Shown: positions 22,318 to 31,210, counted from the first letter of the stretch. The stretch: DNA of 32,904 nucleotides from CAZXBB01 sp964638815 (GCA_964638815.1 CAZXBB010000037.1:1-32904), one strand, 5' to 3'. The notes: a model not told the origin generated them from the sequence alone. Made by a program: numbers and translations.

Positions 22318-23672
22318 CGCAGCGGCTCTCCGCCGGCCGCCGCGCCGCCGGAGCGGTCGCCGGCCGCGTGCGTCGCGTCGCCGGCGATCACCGTCTGAAC
22401 GGGCATCCCGTCGGCGAGGGCGCGCTTCGGCGTGACGACCACCATCGCCCCGTCGGGCAGCGGGTCACGCAGCACGATCCACTCGCGATCGGGCACGCCG
22501 AGCTGCGGCAGACGCGTGTCGATCTGGTAATCCACCTCGACCCTGCGGCTCTCGATGCGGTTGTCGGTCACGATGAGCATGCGGTCGCGATCGACCGATC
22601 GGCGCGGGATCACCCACCGCGGCCGCGCCTCGGAGCAGGTGACGATCGCCTCGACGAACTGGCCCGGGGCGAGGCCGCCCGGCGCCTGCGGGTCCTGCCC
22701 GACCTCGACGAACACCGTCATGGTGCGCGTGGCCTGGTCGTCCTCGGGCGCGATGTGCGCGACCTTCGTCGTCCACGTGCGGACGTCCGTTCCCGTCAGG
22801 GCGAGATCAACGCCGTCGCCCACGCGCACGCTCGAACGCGCGCTCGACGGCAGCCGGACCGGCACCTCGATGCGGCCGAGATCGACGACCCGCGCGACCC
22901 GCTGTCCCGAAACGAGGCTCTCGCCGACCTCGACGTCGACCTCCTGGAGCACACCGGCGATCGGGCTGGTGATGCGGCACCGGGCGACGTTCGTCGCCGC
23001 GAGCCGGCGCTCGGCCTCGATGCCGAGCCGCTGCGCCTCGAGACTGCGCCGGCGCGGCGACAGCTTGTCGTACTCCTCCCTCGCCACCGTCTCGTCGCGG
23101 ATCGCGCTGATCAGCGCCTGCTTCGCGGCGTCCACCTCGCGCGGTCGCGCCGAGCCCAGATCCTGAGCGGCCCTCGCCCGATCGAACTCCGCCCGCGCGA
23201 GCTCCACCTGCTGGCCGGCGAGCGAGACGCGCTCCCGCCAGCTTCGCTCCTCGACGACCATGCGCTCGAGCTGCGCGTCGATGTCGGCGATCGAGTGGGT
23301 GGCGATCTCCACCTGCCGCGTGAAATCGGTCTCGTCGAGCCGCACGAGCAGACCGCCGGCCGCGACGGCCCGGCCCGCCGTCACGGCGTCCGGGACCTCG
23401 AGCACCGTGGCGGTGACGCGGGCGGGGACGTCGGCGGAGTCCAGCGGGCGGGCGGTGCCGAAGCCGCGCCACTGGCGGAAGACCTCCACCGGGCGGGCGG
23501 CCATCACCATGACGCGCGGCGCGAGGTCCGCCCGGTCGGTCCGCGCGGCCTGCGGTCGCGTCGTGTAGAGGGCTGAAAAGACAGCGATCGCGGCCGCGAG
23601 AAGCACGATGCACGCGAGCGCGCGCACGAGGATCACGACCAGCGTCAGCGCAGCTTTTCGTTTCTCGGTCAA
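22314..23672 (-). CDS. RND periplasmic adaptor (HlyD/MFP family)
   Basis: The protein has about 452 residues with an N-terminal membrane anchor (LVVILVRALACIVLLAAAIAV), a lipoyl/barrel half, a long alpha-hairpin rich in Glu/Arg/Ala, the second lipoyl half (RITSPIAGVLQEVDVEVGESLVSGQ), a beta-barrel domain and a membrane-proximal domain. This is the order of membrane fusion proteins that link an RND pump to an outer-membrane channel. The start is uncertain: TTG at 23672 has CGGAG seven bases upstream and precedes the anchor closely, while another TTG at 23744 would add 24 unlikely residues running into the divergent promoter region. The stop overlaps the permease start by 4 bases. Confidence 0.9.
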   Translation of the reverse strand: MTEKRKAALTLVVILVRALACIVLLAAAIAVFSALYTTRPQAARTDRADLAPRVMVMAARPVEVFRQWRGFGTARPLDSADVPARVTATVLEVPDAVTAGRAVAAGGLLVRLDETDFTRQVEIATHSIADIDAQLERMVVEERSWRERVSLAGQQVELARAEFDRARAAQDLGSARPREVDAAKQALISAIRDETVAREEYDKLSPRRRSLEAQRLGIEAERRLAATNVARCRITSPIAGVLQEVDVEVGESLVSGQRVARVVDLGRIEVPVRLPSSARSSVRVGDGVDLALTGTDVRTWTTKVAHIAPEDDQATRTMTVFVEVGQDPQAPGGLAPGQFVEAIVTCSEARPRWVIPRRSVDRDRMLIVTDNRIESRRVEVDYQIDTRLPQLGVPDREWIVLRDPLPDGAMVVVTPKRALADGMPVQTVIAGDATHAAGDRSGGAAAGGEPLR

Positions 23673-23782
23673 GTCGGCACTCCGACGGGGGACATAGCGT
23701 AGGCTAATCCAGCGTTCGCCGCCCCGGCCGATGGCGCGCGTCAATCGTCTTCTTGAGCCCGCAGTTCTGATACGCTGCCCCG

Positions 23783-24082
23783 ATGCCCGAACCCCTGTCC
23801 GCCGAGGACGTCCGGCACGTCGCCCGGCTCGCGCGTCTGCGGCTCTCGCCGGAGCAGGTGCACTCCTTCCGCACGCAGCTCTCCTCGATCCTCGATCACC
23901 TGGCGACGCTCGCCGAGCTCGATCTCGAGGGCGTTGACGCGTCGCCCGCCGTCGGCGCGGCGAACCGGCTCGCGGACGACGTCGTCGCAGACGCCATGCC
24001 GCTCGCGGACCTCCAACGCAACGCGCCGGCCGTCGAAGGTCCCTTCCTCGCCGTGCCGAAGATTCTCGACCACGACGCCTGA
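23783..24082 (+). CDS. gatC: Glu/Asp-tRNA amidotransferase subunit C
   Basis: This 99-residue protein matches GatC over its length: LSAEDVRHVARLARLRLSPEQV at the start, a helix region ending LAELDLEGVDA, then LADDV and the belt segment NAPAVEGPFLAVPKIL. GatC wraps around GatA and stabilises the amidotransferase that converts Glu-tRNA(Gln) and Asp-tRNA(Asn). The ATG at 23783 has no Shine-Dalgarno. It is divergent from the RND adaptor gene and 15 bases upstream of gatA. Confidence 0.95.
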   Translation: MPEPLSAEDVRHVARLARLRLSPEQVHSFRTQLSSILDHLATLAELDLEGVDASPAVGAANRLADDVVADAMPLADLQRNAPAVEGPFLAVPKILDHDA

Positions 24083-24097
24083 GCCCTCCCGCCGCGC

Positions 24098-25540
24098 ATG
24101 GACACCGCCGTCGACATCAGCGCTTCGATCCGGTCCGGCGATCGCTCCGCCGTCGCGACCGTCGAGACGTGCCTGGCGCGGATCGAGGCGGAGAACGGCG
24201 CGCTCGGAGCGTTTCGCGAGGTCCATGCCGAGCGGGCGCTGGCCCGCGCCCGTGCGGTCGACGAAGCCGTGGCCGCCGGTGACGACCCCGGGCCGCTCGC
24301 CGGCGTGCCCGTCGGGCTCAAGGACAACATCGTCACGGACTACGGAACGACCGCCTGCGGCTCGCGCATGCTCGAGGGCTACCGGAGCCCCTACACGGCC
24401 ACGGCGGTGACCCGGCTGGAAGCGGCGGGCGCGATCGTCGTGGGGAAGACCAACTGCGACGAGTTCGCGATGGGCTCGTCGTCGGAGCACTGTCACTTCG
24501 GGGCGGTGCGCAATCCCTTCGACCCCGCGCGGGTGCCGGGCGGATCGTCGGGCGGCAGCGCGGCCGCCGTCGCCGCCGGTATGTGCCCGGCGGCGCTCGG
24601 CTCCGACACGGGCGGGTCGATCCGGCAGCCGGCGGCCTTCTGCGGCGTCGTCGGCCTGAAGCCTTCCTACGGACGCGTGAGCCGTTACGGCCTCGTCGCA
24701 TTCGGGTCCAGCCTCGACCAGATCGGCCCGCTGAGCGCGACCGTGACCGACGCGGCGGCGCTGGCGTCCGTCATCTTCGGCGGCGATCCGCGCGACGCGT
24801 CGTGCGACGAGCGGCCGGCGCCCGATCTCGCGGCCACGCTCGAGCAGCCGATCGCGGGGCTTCGGCTCGGCGTCGCGCGGCAGTACGCACGCGCCGCGAA
24901 TCACCCCGCGGTCACCGCCGCCGTCGAGACCGCGATCGACCGGCTGCGCGCCGCGGGCGCCGTGATCGTCGACGTCGATCTCCCGCTCACCGACTACGGC
25001 ATCGCGACGTACTACGTGCTCGCCCCGGCCGAGGCGTCGAGCAACCTCGCGCGTTTCGACGGCATCCGCTACGGGCGCCGCGCGGATCTTTCCGACGGCG
25101 AGACGCTGTACGACCTCTACGCGCGCAGCCGTGCGGAGGGCTTCGGCGCGGAAGTGCAGCGCCGGATCATGCTGGGGACCTACGTCCTGAGCGCCGGGTA
25201 CCACGACGCCTTCTACCAGCGCGCGCAGCTCGCGCGGCGTCTCATCCGGGCGGAGTTCGACGCCGCGTTCGACCGCTGCGACGCCATCGTCGGACCGACG
25301 GCCCCGGGACCCGCCTTCCTCATCGGCTCGCAGACCGACCCGCTCGCGATGTACCTCAACGACGTGTACACCGTGAACACGAACATCGCCGGCATCTGCG
25401 GGATCTCGGTGCCGGCGGGATTCGCCATCGTGGACGGCGCGCGTCTGCCGGTGGGCGTCCAGTTCCAGTGCCGCGCCTTCGGGGAGGAGACGCTCCTGCG
25501 CGTGGCGCGCATGTACGAGAGGGCGCGAGGCGATGTCTGA
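24098..25540 (+). CDS. gatA: Glu/Asp-tRNA amidotransferase subunit A
   Basis: This 480-residue amidase-signature enzyme releases ammonia from glutamine for the transamidation step. The Ser-cisSer-Lys triad is complete: Lys75 in PVGLKDNIV, Ser150 in PGGSSGGSAAAV and nucleophile Ser174 in GSDTGGSIRQPAAFCG. GLKPSYGRVSRYGLVAFGSSLDQIGP follows as in GatA rather than other amidases. The C-terminal region with NIAGICGISVPAGF and LPVGVQFQ is normal. gatB, which carries the kinase/tRNA-binding part, is not in the window. The stop overlaps the start of the ROK gene by 8 bases. Confidence 0.97.
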   Translation: MDTAVDISASIRSGDRSAVATVETCLARIEAENGALGAFREVHAERALARARAVDEAVAAGDDPGPLAGVPVGLKDNIVTDYGTTACGSRMLEGYRSPYTATAVTRLEAAGAIVVGKTNCDEFAMGSSSEHCHFGAVRNPFDPARVPGGSSGGSAAAVAAGMCPAALGSDTGGSIRQPAAFCGVVGLKPSYGRVSRYGLVAFGSSLDQIGPLSATVTDAAALASVIFGGDPRDASCDERPAPDLAATLEQPIAGLRLGVARQYARAANHPAVTAAVETAIDRLRAAGAVIVDVDLPLTDYGIATYYVLAPAEASSNLARFDGIRYGRRADLSDGETLYDLYARSRAEGFGAEVQRRIMLGTYVLSAGYHDAFYQRAQLARRLIRAEFDAAFDRCDAIVGPTAPGPAFLIGSQTDPLAMYLNDVYTVNTNIAGICGISVPAGFAIVDGARLPVGVQFQCRAFGEETLLRVARMYERARGDV

Positions 25541-26477
25541 CGACGCGACCGCAACGGGGCTCGTGGTGGGTGTGGACCTCGGCGGCACGAACGCGCAGTT
25601 CGGCGTCGTGGACGCGGCGCACGCGATCGTCGGGCGGTCAGCGGCGAAGACAGAAGCCGTCCGCGGGGTCGATCACGTCCTCGACGTCATCGATCGCGGC
25701 ATCGCCGCCGCGTGCGTCGCCGCCGGCATCGACGTCGCGGAGGTCGCAGCCGTGGGCATCGCCGCCGCCGGCGCGATCGACATCCCGCGCGGCGTCGTCC
25801 TGTCCGCGCCCAACCTCGGCTGGACCGACGTGCCGCTGCGCGACATGGTCGCCGCGCGCACCGGGCGGCCGGTCGTGCTCGACAACGACGTGAACGGCGC
25901 CGTGTGGGCGGAGCACCGGCTCGGCCCCGCCGGCGGCCGCGGCGACGCGGTCGGCGTGTGGGTGGGTACGGGCGTCGGCGGCGGGCTGATCCTGGGCGGA
26001 CGCCTGCACTACGGCGCGTTCTGCACGGCCGGCGAGTTCGGCCACACGGTGCTCCTGCCCGACGCCCCGCGCGGCCGGCGCACGGTCGAGGACAACTGCA
26101 GCCGCACCGCGTTCCGCGTGTTCATCGCCGAGGCGGGCGGCCCCGCGGACATGAACACCGCGGCGATCGCCGCCGCGTACGCCGCGGGCGACCCCGTCGT
26201 GGCGCGCGTCGTGAACCGCGGCGCCGATCTCCTCGGCGTCGCCGTCGGCAGCCTGATCACCATGCTCGCTCTCGACCGCGTGATTCTCGGCGGCGGCATC
26301 ACCGAGGCTCTCGGCGCGCCGTACGTCGACCGTATCCGGGCGAGCTTCGACGCGACGGTCTTTCCCGATCGGTGCCGCGCGTGCCGGATCGACGTGACCC
26401 GGCTCGAGGCCGACGCGGGGCTGCTGGGGGCGGCGATGTTGGCGCGCACCGCCGGCGCACGCGCCATGCCGGGGTGA
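25533..26477 (+). CDS. ROK-family sugar kinase-like protein
   Basis: This 314-residue protein has the ASKHA nucleotide loop DLGGTNAQFG at 15-24, the catalytic region VLDNDVNGAVWAEH with D119, GVWVGTGVGGGLILGGRLHYG at 141-161 and GEFGH at 168-171. This identifies the ROK family (glucokinases, other hexokinases, some repressors; no DNA-binding domain here). After GEFGH, ROK enzymes normally have CxCGxxGC for a structural zinc. Here the stretch reads APRGRRTVEDNCSRTAF with only one Cys, so the zinc site appears lost or altered. The sugar substrate is unknown. Overlap with gatA by 8 bases suggests coupled translation although the functions are unrelated. It is convergent with the putative lipoprotein gene. 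Confidence 0.9.
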   Translation: MSDDATATGLVVGVDLGGTNAQFGVVDAAHAIVGRSAAKTEAVRGVDHVLDVIDRGIAAACVAAGIDVAEVAAVGIAAAGAIDIPRGVVLSAPNLGWTDVPLRDMVAARTGRPVVLDNDVNGAVWAEHRLGPAGGRGDAVGVWVGTGVGGGLILGGRLHYGAFCTAGEFGHTVLLPDAPRGRRTVEDNCSRTAFRVFIAEAGGPADMNTAAIAAAYAAGDPVVARVVNRGADLLGVAVGSLITMLALDRVILGGGITEALGAPYVDRIRASFDATVFPDRCRACRIDVTRLEADAGLLGAAMLARTAGARAMPG

Positions 26478-26499
26478 CGGCGGGCGGGAACGGCAGGTG

Positions 26500-27021
26500 T
26501 CACTCCGCCGGATACTGCCGCTTGCGTCCGAACGCCCGCATCCGCGTGTCGATCGCCCGCAGCAACGCGTCGCTTCGATCCGCCCGCTCGCCGGGAAAGC
26601 GCCCGATCCACGCCTGCGCCGCGTACACCTGCGGCGGATCCACGCGGCGGACGACGATCTCGCCGGGCCAGTCCTCGACGGTGCGGATCCGGAACCGGTG
26701 CTCGGTCCTGTCGTCGTTCGTCAACGTCTCGACCACCGCGGCCTCGATGTCGTCGCAGGCGTACGAGACTGCGATCGCGACGTCGCTCCATCGGACGCCT
26801 CCGGTCCCCGTCGCCAGCCGGACCGGCCTGTGTCCCGGCCCGGCCATCCGCATCGCCTCGATCGCCGCGGACTGCTCCGCCGGGTCGAGAACGGGCTTCC
26901 GGCGGGCCTCCTCGTCGGTCAGCTTCAGGCCGCTGGAAGCCGCGTAGGGGGGCTTCGTGCCGCATCCCGGGGCCGCCACGAGCGTCATAGTCAAAACTAT
27001 AAATAGCTTGCCGTAATGCAT
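26500..27021 (-). CDS. Hypothetical lipoprotein
   Basis: I do not recognise the family. The 173-residue protein starts with a short basic-hydrophobic segment ending VAAPGCG, with Cys20 in a weak lipobox, so it is probably a lipoprotein. The rest is soluble with no repeats. The mid-region VRWSDVAIAVSYACDDIEAAVVETL and the following EHRFRIRTVEDWPGEIVVRR look like a beta-rich globular domain. The ATG at 27021 lacks a good Shine-Dalgarno. The next Met would cut into the signal segment. The start region is AT-richer than its surroundings. It is divergent from the pgpH-like gene and convergent with the ROK gene. Confidence 0.7.
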   Translation of the reverse strand: MHYGKLFIVLTMTLVAAPGCGTKPPYAASSGLKLTDEEARRKPVLDPAEQSAAIEAMRMAGPGHRPVRLATGTGGVRWSDVAIAVSYACDDIEAAVVETLTNDDRTEHRFRIRTVEDWPGEIVVRRVDPPQVYAAQAWIGRFPGERADRSDALLRAIDTRMRAFGRKRQYPAE

Positions 27022-27099
27022 TTACAGATACTCTCGAGGGCCGGTGGCGAGCCCGCGGCGGGCCGTGAACGATACCTGAAACACGGCGTGGATTGCTAT

Positions 27100-27127
27100 T
27101 TGATCCTCGGCCGCCAGCCGATACCCT
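27100..27127 (+). promoter_or_regulatory. Candidate promoter for the HD phosphodiesterase gene
   Basis: TTGATC at 27100-27105 and TACCCT at 27122-27127 are separated by 16 bases, about 70 bases upstream of the ATG at 27196. The match is partial. Confidence 0.3.
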
Positions 27128-27195
27128 CTCCAGATCCAAGACGAGGACTCGTTCGCCCGCGTGGGGATGGAGCCCCGCGACGAGAGACGGACGCC

Positions 27196-29529
27196 ATGGC
27201 CAAATCTACGAAACCCAAGTTCGGGTCGACGAGGTCGTCCAGCCGACGCGACGGAGTCCGCCGGCACCTGCCGAAGCAGGCCCCCAGCTTCTGGACGCAG
27301 CTCCAGCGCCCCGAGCACCTGAGCGCCGCCCTGCTGCTGCTCGGGTTCATCGCCCTTTCGAGCGCGCTGGTGATCTGGTCACGCGACCAGATCAAGGTGA
27401 GCCCCGGCCAGGTGATGACCGACGCCCGGCTCAACCGCCTCGACTTCCAGCGGGTCAACCGGGAGCGGACGGCCGCGGCCCGCGACGCGGCCCGGCAGAA
27501 ATCACCGCTGGTCTACACGCTCGACGTGGACTTCCTCACCAGCCTGCGGACGCCGTTCCGCAACCTGCCGGTCGTCGTCGCCGCCCAGACCGACTTTGAG
27601 AACATCGACCCGCAGATCCGCGACACTTACGGCCTCGACGCGGCCTCGCTCGAGGCGCTGCGGGTGTACGTGGACGAGGAAGGGGGACCGGCGCGCGAGT
27701 GGACGGAGTGGGTGGACAACCTCCTCGACAGGCAGATGGTCCGCCACCCGATCGTCCGCGACGACGAGTGGCAGCGCGGGATGGTGCTCCAGGAGGAGCG
27801 GGATCTCCCGATCGTGCGCGGTCCGGACGGCATCGTCGTGGGCAAGTGGGACAAGGCGATTCCTTTCGGCGCCGACCCCGAGAAACGCGCCGCTCTGCGG
27901 ACGGACCTCGCGGTCGCCGTGCGTGACGCGGGCTTCCGCCGGCACGTGGGGCCGTACGTGACCGCCGGTCTCGCGTCGGGCATGCGCCCGACCTACGTGT
28001 TCAACCGGGCCGCAACCGACGAGCTCGCGGAGCAGCGCGCGGCGCAGGTCGCTGACGTCGTCGACGAGCATCGCCGGGGCGGGATCATCTACCAGCGCGG
28101 CGACACGCTCTCCGACCAGCAGCTCTCCGCGCTCAAGACCGAGGCGGAGTTCTACCGCCGCCACGCGCCGACGATGGAGCTGTGGCTGCCGCGTCTCGGT
28201 GTCTTCGGGCTCATCGCGATCATGCTGGCCTTCGCCGGCGGCTTCGCGCTGCTCTGGTATCCGCGTCTGCTCCGCAACTCGCTGCGGATCACGGCGATCT
28301 GCCTTCTCATGAGCGGCCTGCTGGCGATCACGGTCGTGCTCACGGCCCGCGTGCCGGAGCTGCTCTACCCCGTGGCGATCGGCGCGACGCTCTTCGTCGT
28401 CATCGTGATCCTGCTGGCGTACGACCAGCGGCTCGCGCTGTTTCTCGGCATTTCCCAGTGCGCGCTCGTCACGCTCGCGATGGACCAGGGCGTCGGGTGG
28501 TTCATGCTGCTGATGGCCGGCTGCGGCACGATGATCGGCCAGTTGCGCCGGGTGCGCACGCGGAACAGCCTGATCCGCGCCTCGATCGTGACCGCGATCG
28601 CGCTCGGCGTCGGCACCGTGCTGCACGGGCTGTTCGTCTCGCCCGCCGCGGACGGCATCTGGCTCCAGATCCTCGGCAATGCGGCGTGGGCGATCGCGGC
28701 CAGCGTCGTCGTGGGGTTCCTCGTCCTCGGGATCCTCCCGAGCATCGAGAAGTTGTTCGACATCACCACGGGCATGACGCTCGCCGAGCTGCGCGACCCG
28801 AGCCAGCCCCTCCTGCGCCAGCTTCAGCAGCGCGCGCCCGGCACCTACAACCACTCGCTCCAGGTCGCGAACGTCTGCGAGGCAGCGGCGGAGGCGATCG
28901 GCGCGGACAGCCTGCTGGTCTACGTCGGCGCCCTGTACCACGACATCGGGAAGATGAACAAGCCCGAGTACTTCATCGAGAACCAGAGCGGCGGCTTCAA
29001 CAAGCACAGCAAGCTCCGGCCGGCGATGAGCCTGCTGCTGATCATCGGGCACGTGAAGGACGGCATCGAGTTGGGGCGCGAGTACGGCCTGCCCCGTCAG
29101 ATCCAGCACTTCATCGAGTCGCACCACGGCACGACGCTCGTCGAATACTTCTATCACGCCGCCCGCACCGAGGCTGAGAGCGACGACAAGGCGTCGGTGG
29201 AGGAGATCGAGTTCCGCTACCCCGGGCCGCGCCCGCACACGAAGGAAGCGGCGATCATGATGCTCGGCGACGCGGTGGAGTCCGCGACGCGCGCGATGAC
29301 CGAGCCGAACCCGAGCCGTATCGAGTCGATCGTGCGAGAGCTCTCGCGGAAGCGTCTCCTCGACGGCCAGTTCGACGAGTGCGACCTCACGTTCCGCGAG
29401 CTCAGCCTGATCGAGGACGCGATCATCGCCCGCCTCTGCGCGATCCACCACGGGCGCATCAGCTACCCCTCGTCGAGGGCGGAAGCGCCGACGACAGCAG
29501 CCGCCCCGGAGCGGCAGGTCTCGGCGTAG
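27196..29529 (+). CDS. 7TMR-HD cyclic di-AMP phosphodiesterase (PgpH-like)
   Basis: The 777-residue protein has a basic N-terminus, a first membrane helix at about 41-61, a large extracytoplasmic 7TMR-HD-extracellular domain to about 330, a cluster of seven membrane segments to about 520, and a cytoplasmic HD domain. The HD metal ligands are visible: H553 in GTYNHSLQVANVC and H582-D583 in YHDIGKMNKPEYF. ENQSGGFNKHSKLRP and IESHHGTTLVEYFYHAA also match PgpH of Gram-positive bacteria, which degrades c-di-AMP. The ATG at 27196 is preferred to an open frame beginning at 27016, because the extra 60 residues are unlike protein sequence and would cover the promoter. In many planctomycetes ybeY follows this gene; here mutY is convergent instead, 45 bases away. 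Confidence 0.93.
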   Translation: MAKSTKPKFGSTRSSSRRDGVRRHLPKQAPSFWTQLQRPEHLSAALLLLGFIALSSALVIWSRDQIKVSPGQVMTDARLNRLDFQRVNRERTAAARDAARQKSPLVYTLDVDFLTSLRTPFRNLPVVVAAQTDFENIDPQIRDTYGLDAASLEALRVYVDEEGGPAREWTEWVDNLLDRQMVRHPIVRDDEWQRGMVLQEERDLPIVRGPDGIVVGKWDKAIPFGADPEKRAALRTDLAVAVRDAGFRRHVGPYVTAGLASGMRPTYVFNRAATDELAEQRAAQVADVVDEHRRGGIIYQRGDTLSDQQLSALKTEAEFYRRHAPTMELWLPRLGVFGLIAIMLAFAGGFALLWYPRLLRNSLRITAICLLMSGLLAITVVLTARVPELLYPVAIGATLFVVIVILLAYDQRLALFLGISQCALVTLAMDQGVGWFMLLMAGCGTMIGQLRRVRTRNSLIRASIVTAIALGVGTVLHGLFVSPAADGIWLQILGNAAWAIAASVVVGFLVLGILPSIEKLFDITTGMTLAELRDPSQPLLRQLQQRAPGTYNHSLQVANVCEAAAEAIGADSLLVYVGALYHDIGKMNKPEYFIENQSGGFNKHSKLRPAMSLLLIIGHVKDGIELGREYGLPRQIQHFIESHHGTTLVEYFYHAARTEAESDDKASVEEIEFRYPGPRPHTKEAAIMMLGDAVESATRAMTEPNPSRIESIVRELSRKRLLDGQFDECDLTFRELSLIEDAIIARLCAIHHGRISYPSSRAEAPTTAAAPERQVSA

Positions 29530-29574
29530 CCGCGGCGCGGACGGACACAAGTACGGACAGGGACGCGAGCACGT

Positions 29575-30630
29575 CTACGAACACGGACACGGTCCGTGTG
29601 CCCCCGCTGCCAGCGTCGCGAGGACCTTCCGCTGCGCGTTGCTCATCGGCAGATCCGCCAGCTCGTCGGGTCCGCGCCAGACGCCGCGGCGACGGCGCGT
29701 CCCGGCCGTGAAAACGTGGAACCGCACGCGCCGGTGCGTCGTCACGTGGTCGAACCCTGCGCGGCGCGCGAGCGCCGTCACGGCGAAGGGCAGCCGCGAC
29801 TCGATCTCGCGCGCCGGCAGCCGGCGCGCCGCTTCGACCGTCGGCGTCTGCCACATGCGGGCCCACAGCCCTCCCGCGGGCCGCTGCTCGAACAGCACTG
29901 CGTCGCCGCGGCGGATGACGAGCGTGTGGTAGTGCACGGTCTTCCGCGGCGTCGCGGTGTTCGCGGGCGGGATCTTCTCCTGGCGGCCGAGCGCCCGGGC
30001 CCGGCATTCCGCCGCGAGGGGGCACGCGTCGCAGCGCGGAGCGCGCGGCGTGCACACCGTCGCCCCGAGCTCCATCAGCGCTTCGTTGAAGACGCCCGGG
30101 TCCGACGCCTCGCGCGCGAGCGCCTCGGCCCGCGCCCACGCGCGGCGCACCGTCGCCCGATCGCGCGACGGCGCGCCGTCGGCATCCAGACGCGCGAGCA
30201 CGCGCCGCACATTGCCGTCGACGATCGGCGCGGCATGACCGTACACGATCGAGGCGATCGCGCCGGCGGTGTAGCGGCCCACGCCGGGCAGCCGGCCGAG
30301 GTGCTCGACGGTCTCCGGCACGCGGCCGCCGAAATCGCTCACGATCACGCGCGCCGCCGCGTGCAGGTGACGGGCGCGGCGGTAGTAGCCGAGCCCCTGC
30401 CAGGCTGCGAGCACCTCCTGCTCGTCTGCGCGGGCGAGCGTCCCGACGTCGGGAAAGCGAGCGAGGAAAGCCTCGTAGCGCTCGAGCACGCGGGCGACCT
30501 GTGTCTGCTGGAGCATCGCCTCCGCCACGAGGGCGGTGTAGCCGTCACGACGGCGTCGCCACGGCAGGTCGCGCGAGTTCTTTCGGAACCACGTCTCGAG
30601 CGCTCGCGTCAGCCCGCCGCGGACGGGCAA
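29575..30630 (-). CDS. mutY: A/G-specific adenine DNA glycosylase
   Basis: This 351-residue base-excision repair enzyme removes adenine opposite 8-oxoguanine. Catalytic Glu37 is in VAEAMLQQTQV. The helix-hairpin-helix LPGVGRYTAGAI is at 114-125, and catalytic Asp138 in IVDGNVRRV. The four cysteines C193, C200, C203 and C209 have the C-X6-C-X2-C-X5-C spacing of the [4Fe-4S] cluster. The C-terminal Nudix-like domain that checks for 8-oxoG is present, with VTTHRRVRFHVF. The start is TTG at 30630, one base after the stop of the Nfu-domain gene and with GAGG upstream, which suggests coupling. The iron-sulfur neighbour may be coincidence. Confidence 0.95.
   Translation of the reverse strand: MPVRGGLTRALETWFRKNSRDLPWRRRRDGYTALVAEAMLQQTQVARVLERYEAFLARFPDVGTLARADEQEVLAAWQGLGYYRRARHLHAAARVIVSDFGGRVPETVEHLGRLPGVGRYTAGAIASIVYGHAAPIVDGNVRRVLARLDADGAPSRDRATVRRAWARAEALAREASDPGVFNEALMELGATVCTPRAPRCDACPLAAECRARALGRQEKIPPANTATPRKTVHYHTLVIRRGDAVLFEQRPAGGLWARMWQTPTVEAARRLPAREIESRLPFAVTALARRAGFDHVTTHRRVRFHVFTAGTRRRRGVWRGPDELADLPMSNAQRKVLATLAAGAHGPCPCS
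29581..29599. terminator. 8-base stem hairpin between convergent genes
   Basis: ACACGGAC at 29581-29588 and GTCCGTGT at 29592-29599 pair perfectly around a 3-base loop. It lies 52 bases past the stop of the HD phosphodiesterase gene and inside the last codons of mutY. It could end transcription from either side, but there is no T-run. Confidence 0.35.
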
Positions 30631-30631
30631 C

Positions 30632-30931
30632 TCAGCCCGCCTCGCCCGGCGCCACCCAAGGGACGTCCTGCGCCGCGGCGAGCACCTGTTCGACCCGGCG
30701 GCGGAGTTCGGGCCAGCGGGCGCTCGGCTTCTTGTTCACCGTCATCCACTCGCCGTTGAAGAGGAGCGTGGCGACGCCCTCGACGGCGAAGAGCGCCGCC
30801 GCCAGCGCGTCGTTCGCTGCCTGCCGCGCGTTGAGAAAGCTGCGAGGCCGGTCGCTGATCGGTCGATCGAGCCAGCACTTCACCGCGTTGGGATTCGGCG
30901 TGTCTTCGTATCGGGTGATCTTGTAGCTCAT
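30632..30931 (-). CDS. Nfu/NifU N-terminal domain protein
   Basis: This 99-residue protein matches the Nfu N-terminal domain: TPNPNAVKCWLDRPI near the start, then DRPRSFLNARQAANDALAAALFAVEGVATLLFNGEWMTVNKK, the strand-helix pattern seen in front of the iron-sulfur scaffold domain in Nfu proteins. The C-terminal scaffold part with its CxxC is absent, so it cannot hold a cluster by itself. Standalone N-domains of this kind are widespread but of unclear role. The ATG at 30931 has no clear Shine-Dalgarno. It precedes mutY by one base on the same strand and is divergent from the PLD-like gene. Confidence 0.88.
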   Translation of the reverse strand: MSYKITRYEDTPNPNAVKCWLDRPISDRPRSFLNARQAANDALAAALFAVEGVATLLFNGEWMTVNKKPSARWPELRRRVEQVLAAAQDVPWVAPGEAG

Positions 30932-30940
30932 CGGAGGATC

Positions 30941-31000
30941 CGGGCTCGGGACGGGGGGCCGGGGGACCGGGGGGGCCGGGGGACGGGAGGCGGCCCGGGA
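30941..31000. repeat. G-run array near the Nfu-domain start
   Basis: A dense set of CCGGGGG and GACGGGGGG units, with six or more G-runs of four to seven on the plus strand. Confidence 0.8.
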
Positions 31001-31001
31001 T

Positions 31002-31017
31002 CCGGTGCGCGCACCGG
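31002..31017. other. 16-base perfect palindrome with flanking inverted repeat
   Basis: CCGGTGCGCGCACCGG is self-complementary. An 8-base inverted repeat GGATCCGG (30998-31005) / CCGGATCC (31026-31033) overlaps it, allowing alternative hairpins. It could be an operator between divergent genes. Confidence 0.45.
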
Positions 31018-31083
31018 GCTAGGGACCGGATCCGCGCTGCTGGCGAGCGGCCGGGGCTCGCATGAGGATAGCGGCGAGTTGCC

Positions 31084-31210
31084 GTCGCGTCCGGGTCGGG
31101 TCATCCGGGTCGTCGCGTCGGGTCGTCGCGTCCGGGTCGTCGCGTCCGGGTCGTCGCGTCTGGGTCGTTGCGTCCGGGTCGTCGCGGCTGCTCGTCGCGT
31201 CCGGGTCGTT
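31084..31210. repeat. 14-base tandem repeat GTCGCGTCCGGGTC
   Basis: Seven or more exact or near copies of a 14-base unit lie end to end, interrupted by a few shorter variants. The core TCCGGG is the same as in the other arrays of the window. The array ends about 190 bases before the PLD-like start. Confidence 0.85.

Noticed and set aside
31084..31210. CRISPR-like array
   Set aside because: Units are 14 bases end to end without unique spacers, and no cas gene is present.
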